Shown here in pieces: positions 29,398 to 34,976 of a stretch of DNA of 35,815 nt (position 1 is its first letter; each line of letters begins with the position of its first letter). The stretch covers positions 1 to 35,815 of the forward strand of contig VMTD01000102.1 in assembly GCA_013791785.1 (NCBI GenBank), read 5' to 3'. This DNA is from Methanobacteriota archaeon. Lineage in GTDB: Archaea > Thermoplasmatota > Thermoplasmata > SG8-5. The notes beneath the pieces were generated by a model. The model saw only the letters and a program-made list of their open reading frames with translations. It made no database searches and was not told where the DNA came from. The translations under genes and the position numbers were made by a program.

Positions 29398-30312
29398 ATG
29401 AACTTACTTATTCCATTTGTATATTTATACGACCATGATGACCCTCTTTTTAAGGAATTTACCTATGGTGATGTTGGAACGAGAGCCAAAAAATTGAAAA
29501 ACTCTCTCAAAAAAGGTGACTATATCTTCTTTCATACTAGCATCGGTAGTAAAAAATACATCACTGCTTATTATGTAATAGATAGAGTACTGGATACAAT
29601 CGAAGCAATTAAAGATAAAAATATTATGGCAAAATACAAAAATCCTCATTTAGAAAGACGACCGTCAAAACATGAAAGGTATGGGGGAGATGTACTTGTC
29701 TTTGGTGATCCTATTACTTCAAGAACTTTAGATAGGCCATTGCTATTCGATAAGGTTCTTGCCAGGAAACTTTCATTGGATATCAAATTTCCAAAGGGGA
29801 GAACAGAAACGCAAGCTATCGGCTCTGCAACGAGAGCCTGGAGGGAATTAACAGAGAACGATGTGGATGTCCTTTTATCAGCTATTAAATTATCTGAACT
29901 AGAGGGGCAACCCATTGAAACCATCTTATCTACAGATGAGGTAACCGAGATTATTGAAAAAGATATTGAGAATTACATCGAGAAAAACCCAAGTTTGATT
30001 GGAGAATCTCTAACATTAATGAAAAGACAGTTAGATACGCCAGTAGGTAGGATAGACTTACTTTTTGAAGATAAAAAAGGCAATCTAATAGTTGCTGAAT
30101 TAAAACTTAATAAGATTGGAAGAGAGGCAGTAAATCAATTGAGAAGATACATGAACTGGGTTAAGAAGGAAACTAAAAAAGAGGTTACTGGAATCATCAT
30201 ATGCAAGGGTGTGATGCCAGCATTTGAGGAGGATATTAAGAAGCTAAAGGATATAGGGGTTTTTTGTTACGGGTGGCAACTAAAGGTTTACCTGTGGGGG
30301 GAGATTATATGA
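29398..30312 (+). CDS. NucS/DUF91-type endonuclease domain fused to an unidentified N-terminal domain
   Basis: A 304-aa protein. The C-terminal part (about 185-300) matches the NucS (DUF91) nuclease domain: IEKDIENYIEKNPSLI, RQLDTPVGRIDLLFEDKKGN, VAELKL, and the QLRRYMNWV helix. Catalytic residues are D220, E234 and K236 of the PD-(D/E)xK set. The N-terminal 170 residues (GDYIFFHTSIGSKKYITAYYVIDRV and onwards) are not the usual NucS N-terminal domain. Their beta-rich look resembles EVE/PUA-like or Nmad-type modified-base-associated domains, but I am not sure. NucS cuts at mismatches; in this two-gene AT-rich cassette a defence role against foreign or modified DNA seems as likely as repair. 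Its stop overlaps the next start (ATGA). Confidence 0.75.
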   Translation: MNLLIPFVYLYDHDDPLFKEFTYGDVGTRAKKLKNSLKKGDYIFFHTSIGSKKYITAYYVIDRVLDTIEAIKDKNIMAKYKNPHLERRPSKHERYGGDVLVFGDPITSRTLDRPLLFDKVLARKLSLDIKFPKGRTETQAIGSATRAWRELTENDVDVLLSAIKLSELEGQPIETILSTDEVTEIIEKDIENYIEKNPSLIGESLTLMKRQLDTPVGRIDLLFEDKKGNLIVAELKLNKIGREAVNQLRRYMNWVKKETKKEVTGIIICKGVMPAFEEDIKKLKDIGVFCYGWQLKVYLWGEII

Positions 30313-30728
30313 TAGAAATAAAAATTGAACTCAGCGAAGAGGATTTATCTACACTTAATACGCTTAAATCTGAAAGAGGTAAGAGTGCATCAATAGGAAA
30401 ACGGGCTGAAGAGATACTAAAAATTTATTTTAGAAAAGAAAAACCAGGTTGTACTTTTGAAAAAACACGTGATGGCTCAGATTTAAAAATAATACATAAC
30501 TCTGTAAGTTTTGAAATCGAAATCAAAGGAACTGAGGATAAAAATATCGCTTGGAACAAGTTAAAAGTATCAAGCCAGAAATCTCATGATTGCTTAATTG
30601 AAGGATTACCGATTTATAGAGTAACTGATGTCTTTTCAAAGAGACCAATTTTGTATATCCTTAAATATGGTATCGATTTTGATTTAAAAAAAGAACCCAG
30701 ATGGTCTATAAAATCGATAAAGAGTTGA
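30309..30728 (+). CDS. Ribbon-helix-helix plus nuclease-like protein
   Basis: A 139-aa protein translated from the ATG at 30309 through a 4-base overlap with the nuclease gene's stop. Residues 1-42 (MIEIKIELSEEDLSTLNTLK...SIGKRAEEILKIYF) have the beta-helix-helix layout of ribbon-helix-helix DNA-binding domains. The remainder has an acidic-lysine pattern, SDLKI then FEIEIKGTED (E-x-K), followed by WNKLKVSSQKSHDC, IYRVTDVFSKRPILYILKYG. This looks like a small PD-(D/E)xK-related or DUF3883-like domain. It is likely the DNA-targeting or partner subunit of the NucS-like protein. The family assignment is tentative. Confidence 0.65.
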   Translation: MIEIKIELSEEDLSTLNTLKSERGKSASIGKRAEEILKIYFRKEKPGCTFEKTRDGSDLKIIHNSVSFEIEIKGTEDKNIAWNKLKVSSQKSHDCLIEGLPIYRVTDVFSKRPILYILKYGIDFDLKKEPRWSIKSIKS

Positions 30729-31156
30729 GTTCATATATAATCTTAAGTGCTTTGAGCTGGAAGGGGACAGCCAGCGGAGGAACACGATGGGCGGGGGAGG
30801 AATGAGGTAATTTATAGTGCAAAACCCTTAATTGGCGTCAAATAAAGGGCAACTGAGCTATTGTGGCCATGAAAATGTCTGTTTTTGACTTCGACCTATC
30901 ATCGTATGAAGATGTGGTGCAATGGGTGTCTACCGCCTTTGTGATTATTCCGTTCTAGGCTGTATATCACAACAGAGTCATGATAGGGTTCAGTGGGTTG
31001 ATGTAAAGGCTGTTTGGATTTCGGTTTTTGGAGCTTTCCTCTAATCCAAATTAGGAACTTTACGATCTTATTACCTCCGTCCCTCTAGGATGGTAATTGT
31101 CATTATTGCATATATAAGTTTCTCTACCTTCGTTAATGTATTTAAATAATTAAGAA
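30729..31156. other. Intergenic region, no firm gene
   Basis: The region is G-rich around 30760-30810 and then mixed. A 29-codon frame (30869-30958) has no ribosome site and is not called. CTAAT-CCAA-ATTAG (31041-31054) is a perfect inverted repeat whose half-sites resemble the downstream palindromes, so it may be a distal operator. Confidence 0.4.
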
Positions 31157-31188
31157 ATGTACTAATTACATGACCAAAAGTATAAATA
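31157..31188 (+). promoter_or_regulatory. Operator-like palindrome and TATA box before the second winged-helix gene
   Basis: ATGTA-CTAAT-TACAT (31157-31171) is a perfect inverted repeat nine bases before a good TATA box, TATAAATA (31181-31188), with A-rich BRE-like sequence between. Initiation near 31207-31212 places the start at 31221 rather than at the upstream ATG (31170), which lies inside the palindrome. Confidence 0.55.
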
Positions 31189-31220
31189 CGGAAAGTCATT
31201 ACAGAAGAGATGAGAATAAT

Positions 31221-31511
31221 ATGCCTTTTGATGACATTGGAAAACAGGTTGGCACCCTTCAAATAATGCGATATTTATATGCACATAAAGAAATTGAGAA
31301 AGGTATACCAGTCACAACAATCCAGAAAGAATCAAGAGTAAATTACAATCCAATGTACAAATCGCTTAAATTATTAATTGAACATGATCTCGTTGAAAAG
31401 GAAGAAGTTCATGGTTTTCCTCCAAGAAAATATTACTGGCTCACAGATAAGGGCAGTAAATTAACTGAACTTGTAATTGCAGGAGACGAACTGCTTAAAT
31501 CTGATGAATGA
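31221..31511 (+). CDS. Single-domain winged-helix regulator, paralogue of the 20945 gene
   Basis: A 96-aa winged helix-turn-helix: QVGTLQIMRYLYAHKE, IPVTTIQKESRVNYNPMYKSLKLLIEHDL (recognition helix), GFPPRKYYWLTDKG (wing). I set the start at ATG 31221 for two reasons. The GAGATGAG-AATAAT leader matches those of the 31631 and 33702 genes, and the TATA box at 31181 lies downstream of the other possible start (31170). It is followed after 120 bp by the amidohydrolase-like gene, whose promoter carries palindromes with the same CTAA/TTAG half-sites, so this protein probably represses or activates both. Metal or ligand binding is not evident. Confidence 0.75.
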   Translation: MPFDDIGKQVGTLQIMRYLYAHKEIEKGIPVTTIQKESRVNYNPMYKSLKLLIEHDLVEKEEVHGFPPRKYYWLTDKGSKLTELVIAGDELLKSDE

Positions 31512-31528
31512 AATCCTTCTGAGGGCGC

Positions 31529-31573
31529 CATACTAACTATTAGTATGCTAATTGTTAGTAACGAATATTTAAT
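31529..31573 (+). promoter_or_regulatory. Double palindromic operator and TATA-like box of the amidohydrolase-like gene
   Basis: CATACTAA-CTA-TTAGTATG (31529-31547) is a perfect 8+3+8 inverted repeat. It abuts a second, shorter one, CTAA-TTG-TTAG (31548-31558). TATTTAAT (31566-31573) follows within eight bases. The two sites share CTAA-N3-TTAG cores, one helical turn class apart, as for two regulator dimers side by side. The winged-helix protein encoded just upstream is the obvious candidate to bind here. Confidence 0.6.
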
Positions 31574-31630
31574 TATCAGCTTTTTACTTAGGTTAGCCTA
31601 GAAGTGAGTGGATAAAAGAGAGATGATAAT

Positions 31631-32278
31631 ATGGATATAACAGATATAAAGAATAATCTAGGTAGAAGAGACATTAGTCAGCTCTTAACAATTGAATTCG
31701 GAACAGAACCTATTGTAATTGGTGCACCTCACCATACGCTAGGTGGCACCGCTAAGATGGTTTGTGGGAGAGAAGGTGATGAGAATACGGGATATCTCGC
31801 CCTTATTCTTGCTGAACATCTCAGGGGACAATGTATCATTGCTCACAATTACTGGCTTGATCCCAATAAAATATGTAATGACTATCTCCACTTTATTAAA
31901 TTGAAAAATCCCCAAAATCTTATTGAAATTCATGGGCACGGTGGAAGTGCAAAATCGTATATAGAAATCTCATGTGGAACTGAGGAATTGTCAGATAGAA
32001 GTGAGAAATTGGCTGAATTTATTAATGATGAAATTAGGATTTTAGAGAAAATAGATTCCTTTTGGAATGATGTTTCTGTTTGTGGGACATTTTCTGAAAT
32101 CAAATATAAAGCACAGGAAGCTCTTTCACTAAGGTATGTGAGAGAGTGTGATGCAACTCCATTTCATATTGAAATTTACCCCAAACTAAGAAAGGATGAA
32201 AAGAATAGGGTGCCAGAACAAGGAAATAAATTTATGGAAGTAATTGCTAATTCTTTAAAGAAGATAAGATATCTCTGA
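31631..32278 (+). CDS. N-formylglutamate amidohydrolase-like metal hydrolase
   Basis: A 215-aa protein with the FGase-like pattern: GAPHHTLGGT (H34, H35), then GREGDENTGYLALILAEHL (E48, D50, E51), AHNYWLDPNK (D77, N79) and IEIHGHGG (H101, H103). It ends with HIEIYPKLR. The His/Glu sets fit a zinc site for hydrolysing an amide. True FGases act in histidine degradation, but no hut genes are present, and relatives in accessory regions are often uncharacterised amidases. The start ATG has GAGATGAT six bases before it. Its dedicated palindromic promoter next to a winged-helix gene suggests substrate- or stress-controlled expression. An oligo-T tract follows the stop. Confidence 0.65.
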   Translation: MDITDIKNNLGRRDISQLLTIEFGTEPIVIGAPHHTLGGTAKMVCGREGDENTGYLALILAEHLRGQCIIAHNYWLDPNKICNDYLHFIKLKNPQNLIEIHGHGGSAKSYIEISCGTEELSDRSEKLAEFINDEIRILEKIDSFWNDVSVCGTFSEIKYKAQEALSLRYVRECDATPFHIEIYPKLRKDEKNRVPEQGNKFMEVIANSLKKIRYL

Positions 32279-32308
32279 TGGCTACCATAGTGCTGCGAAT
32301 GTGTTGGA

Positions 32309-32317
32309 TTTTTTTTT
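32309..32317 (+). terminator. Oligo-T terminator after the amidohydrolase-like gene
   Basis: A run of nine T lies about 30 bp after the stop at 32278. Archaeal RNA polymerase stops at such tracts without needing a hairpin. It sits right before the end of the convergent minus-strand gene. Confidence 0.5.
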
Positions 32318-32319
32318 AT

Positions 32320-32643
32320 TTAGTCATCAAAACATTCCCTATAGTTAGTTTTTAAAACTCTAATATTATACTTTCCATAAATAATCATGCCTAAATTCTG
32401 TCTTGGATGAGGACAAACAATATGACCTTGGTGAGGTTTAATCAATGACTTGTTTTGCAGAGCTAGTTTAATAGGTGTGCAATCAAAGACTCTATGGCAA
32501 ACACCTTCTTCGGCACCTTTCATTTGTTGATAAGTCTGACATATATGGGCTTTTACGAAATGTAAATGTGGGTCTACACCCATACAATTGAAGCATAGAA
32601 TTTTATCATTTGTTGTTTCATCTTGACAATTAACGCATTTCAT
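32320..32643 (-). CDS. Small cysteine/histidine-rich zinc-ribbon protein
   Basis: A 107-aa protein beginning MKCVNCQDE, with C3, C6, C17 and C20 as a four-Cys zinc knuckle. Further Cys and His residues follow (HLHFVKAHICQTY, GVCHRVFDC, GHIVCPH), enough for a second metal site. The ATG at 32643 lies 26 bp from a TATATA box (32666-32671, minus strand), so the message is probably leaderless; an ATG at 32649 is the alternative. No family is recognised. It is divergent from another protein that also opens with a four-Cys knuckle (32846). Confidence 0.55.
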   Translation of the reverse strand: MKCVNCQDETTNDKILCFNCMGVDPHLHFVKAHICQTYQQMKGAEEGVCHRVFDCTPIKLALQNKSLIKPHQGHIVCPHPRQNLGMIIYGKYNIRVLKTNYRECFDD

Positions 32644-32649
32644 GGGCAT

Positions 32650-32845
32650 GGAATGGAGACTTTGATATATAATAGTAAAGAGGAGGTAACCGAAAGTAAA
32701 ATCTTAACAAAGATGAGAAAAACATCGTGTACCAAAAGTTAATATATGCCTTAGGGTTATGGTTCCTAACTATGAGATGCGTAACACGAATATTGCATAC
32801 AATAACTGCGATACATGAAACGAGATACTTTGATATGGTGAGATT
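32650..32845. promoter_or_regulatory. Divergent promoter region of two zinc-knuckle genes
   Basis: On the minus strand, TATATA at 32666-32671 serves the 107-aa gene. The inverted repeat TTAGG-N9-CCTAA (32751-32769) lies in the middle. For the plus-strand operon, GGTGAG sits four bases before the ATG at 32846; an AATATAT box near 32740 is rather far away, so its promoter is uncertain. Confidence 0.4.
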
Positions 32846-33697
32846 ATGATTTGTCAAAAATGCGGTATGAACAAAAGAGGAGTCGGTGATTTTTTTATTT
32901 GTGATGATTGTGAAAAATTCTCCGGTTTGGTGAATAAAATCTATAGCGATTTAGATACAAAGATTAGAGATATGAAAACAATAGATCCAGAAATAACTCC
33001 TATTTTTAGAATGATTGCAGATAGTTCATTTATTACAGCACAAAATCCACAAACACGAATTTTTTACAAAATGTGTGAATTTTTCGTCGAAAATGCAGTT
33101 GAAGGAAAATATGAGATTACAGAAGATGAATTGAATCGAGGAATTCCAACAACACGGGCCTGGTCTGATGCGTTAAAAGTGTTTGCTGAACTAGAATTAA
33201 TTGATATCAAACGGGGGAAATATATGAGGACTATTATCCTCAAGGACAAAATGAAAAAATTTGCCAAACAATTTTTCAGTGTAAAACCCAAAACTCAGCA
33301 GCTAACCGACCGTTTGGCTCATATTTATACTGGTTATGTCCTTCTATATATATTAAATTCAATGGCAGACATGGACGAGGGGTCTGACCCCTCAATTCTT
33401 CCATATAAACAGAGGCCAAAAACTTTGTGGATAACGCTCATGTATATTTGGACCTGTGTTTATGATGAAAACGATAATTTCTCAGAAGAAGATATGAGGA
33501 AATTCATGGCTAAAAGGCGCGTCCCATCCACCTCGCGAAGTCAAATCATTCGAGCACTACAAAATATCGATGGAAAAACTGTTCAAAGCCTTATTAAGGA
33601 TTGGAAATACAAAGGAGACGATCTAATCTTTACATTTGATGATTATGTAATCCTCGAAATGGAAAGATTAAGAGAAGATAGAGAGAGGAAGAGGTGA
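32846..33697 (+). CDS. Zinc-ribbon/winged-helix protein, first gene of the AAA-SMC operon
   Basis: A 283-aa protein. MICQKCGMN...FFICDDCEK holds a four-Cys knuckle (C3, C6, C19, C22). Residues about 85-135 (YEITEDELNRGIPTTRAWSDALKVFAELELIDIKRGKYMRTI) have the helix-helix-wing pattern of a winged-helix domain. The helical C-terminal half (VLLYILNSMADMDEG to the end) is unassigned. It ends with a basic tail (RLREDRERKR). It is probably a DNA-binding subunit or the operon's regulator. The stop codon sits inside the GAGGTGAT ribosome site of the AAA gene, so translation is coupled. Confidence 0.65.
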   Translation: MICQKCGMNKRGVGDFFICDDCEKFSGLVNKIYSDLDTKIRDMKTIDPEITPIFRMIADSSFITAQNPQTRIFYKMCEFFVENAVEGKYEITEDELNRGIPTTRAWSDALKVFAELELIDIKRGKYMRTIILKDKMKKFAKQFFSVKPKTQQLTDRLAHIYTGYVLLYILNSMADMDEGSDPSILPYKQRPKTLWITLMYIWTCVYDENDNFSEEDMRKFMAKRRVPSTSRSQIIRALQNIDGKTVQSLIKDWKYKGDDLIFTFDDYVILEMERLREDRERKR

Positions 33698-33701
33698 TAA
33701 T

Positions 33702-34472
33702 ATGTCGCAATCAAAAAATGAAATTCTTCAGGTTTTAAGTCCAAGTGAAATCATTGAAGTTAATCTTCTCCCTGAATTACAGGAAATTGCAGATTTGATG
33801 GCTAGAACCTGTGAATATTTTTTCAAAGGATATGGGCCAATGGGTGAAAATGCACCATTTAAAGGATTTTTATTAGAAGGTCCTCCCGGAACAGGAAAAA
33901 CTGAGGTTGTAAAACAAGTAGCAATTAGGCTAGACAGAATTCTTCAAAATGTAAGTTATATGATGATAGATGGGGCATCAATTGCTGCACCAAAATGGGG
34001 AGAAGCTGAAACAAAATTACGAGGCGTTTTTCGTAAATCATTCGAACTTGAAAAGGAAAAAAGTAATGCTAAATTGGTAATTCTCTTTGATGATATTGAG
34101 AGTTTAATGATATCTAGGGGAGTGGATCTCGCCAAAGAATGGCATTATTCGATTAATTCTATTCTTTTTCATGAACTAGACGCAATGAATCCATATCATA
34201 CAATTGTATGTGCAACAACAAATCGTGCTGACCTCGTAGATGAAGCTATAAAAACTAGATTGTATCCTATAAAAGTGCCAGATGTTCCCATTGAAAAACT
34301 GATAGGAGTTGTTGACGAACTCATAGATATGAGCAAGATTAAAGATGACGATAAAACATATATCACTGAAGTGATTATCAATCGATTAAAGGAATTAGAG
34401 CGTCCAACGATTAGAGAAGCTCGTCAAATTACAGTAATTGAATGTATAAAAAATGGTGTGTGGAGTGTATGA
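33702..34472 (+). CDS. Single-domain AAA+ ATPase of the Vps4/CDC48 type
   Basis: A 256-aa protein. The Walker A motif is GPPGTGKT (residues 60-67), the pore loop is KWGEAE (K98, W99; compare KWxGESE in Vps4/p97), Walker B is LVILFDDIESL (D130, D131), and sensor 1 lies in ATTNRADL (N174). A candidate Arg finger is R186 in IKTRLYPI. The catalytic Glu of Walker B is Asp here, which may slow hydrolysis. There is no N-terminal adaptor domain and no protease domain. Enzymes of this clade form hexamers that thread or remodel proteins, so the substrate is likely a partner from this operon, such as the SMC-like protein. The start ATG follows GAGGTGAT, and the stop overlaps the next ATG (ATGA). Confidence 0.85.
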   Translation: MSQSKNEILQVLSPSEIIEVNLLPELQEIADLMARTCEYFFKGYGPMGENAPFKGFLLEGPPGTGKTEVVKQVAIRLDRILQNVSYMMIDGASIAAPKWGEAETKLRGVFRKSFELEKEKSNAKLVILFDDIESLMISRGVDLAKEWHYSINSILFHELDAMNPYHTIVCATTNRADLVDEAIKTRLYPIKVPDVPIEKLIGVVDELIDMSKIKDDDKTYITEVIINRLKELERPTIREARQITVIECIKNGVWSV

Positions 34473-34852
34473 TACCTTTGGAAAATATCCCAAGAAGTGG
34501 AATGTTAGTGATTAGTGTATATTTTAAAGGCTATAAAGACTATTATCAAAATGAATCAAGAAAAGAACTTAAAGAACAGATTCCAGTAATTGATAAAAAT
34601 GCAAATCTAGGTATAGAGTTAAAGCCTTTTCAATTTTCATTACTTCGCCATGTTGATGATGATGGAGAAAGCAGTAGGAGAAGGGGACGAAGTATTGGAG
34701 TAATCTATAGCTTTTCATTTAAGAACATGACAGCAGAAAAATATCAAACTTTACATTCCCAGGTTCAAGATCTTCTAGGTAAAAAAAAGAGTAAGTGGAG
34801 TCACTTTGATATTATGATTTCTAGCAGGGTTGGGGGTTTGTCTGATGAATGA
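34469..34852 (+). CDS. Unknown 127-aa protein in the AAA-SMC operon
   Basis: Starts at ATG 34469, overlapping the AAA gene's stop by four bases and preceded by GGAGTG. The fold appears mixed alpha/beta: LVISVYFKGYKDYY, a charged middle (HVDDDGESSRRRGRS), then IGVIYSFSFKNM and a helix AEKYQTLHSQVQDLL. No family is recognised. Its stop overlaps the next start, so it is a fixed part of the operon and may be a subunit of the same complex. Confidence 0.65.
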   Translation: MIPLENIPRSGMLVISVYFKGYKDYYQNESRKELKEQIPVIDKNANLGIELKPFQFSLLRHVDDDGESSRRRGRSIGVIYSFSFKNMTAEKYQTLHSQVQDLLGKKKSKWSHFDIMISSRVGGLSDE

Positions 34853-34976
34853 AGAACTTAAAAAGGAAATTGAAAATTTTGCAGGAGCAAAAAAATCAAA
34901 TATTAACAAATTTGAAAAAGAGCTAGATAAAGTTCTTAGTAAAATCGCAGAAGAGGTGTACAACAATGAAGGCTAA
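34845..34976 (+). CDS. 43-aa microprotein between the unknown gene and the SMC-like gene
   Basis: Starts at ATG 34845, overlapping the previous stop, and ends at TAA 34976 inside the next gene. The product (MNEELKKEIENF...NKFEKELDKVLSKIAEEV) is a highly charged, predicted amphipathic helix pair suited to coiled-coil binding. Its 3' end supplies the GAGGTG ribosome site for the SMC-like gene. Retention between tightly overlapping genes argues that it is translated. A small kleisin-like or adaptor peptide is possible, but that is speculation. Confidence 0.5.
   Translation: MNEELKKEIENFAGAKKSNINKFEKELDKVLSKIAEEVYNNEG

Noticed and set aside
30869-30958. 29-codon peptide gene in the intergenic gap
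   Set aside because: No ribosome site or TATA box at a proper distance, and too short to judge.
31170-31220. Upstream ATG as the start of the second winged-helix gene
   Set aside because: It overlaps the palindrome and lies before the TATA box, whereas ATG 31221 has a good ribosome site and correct promoter spacing.
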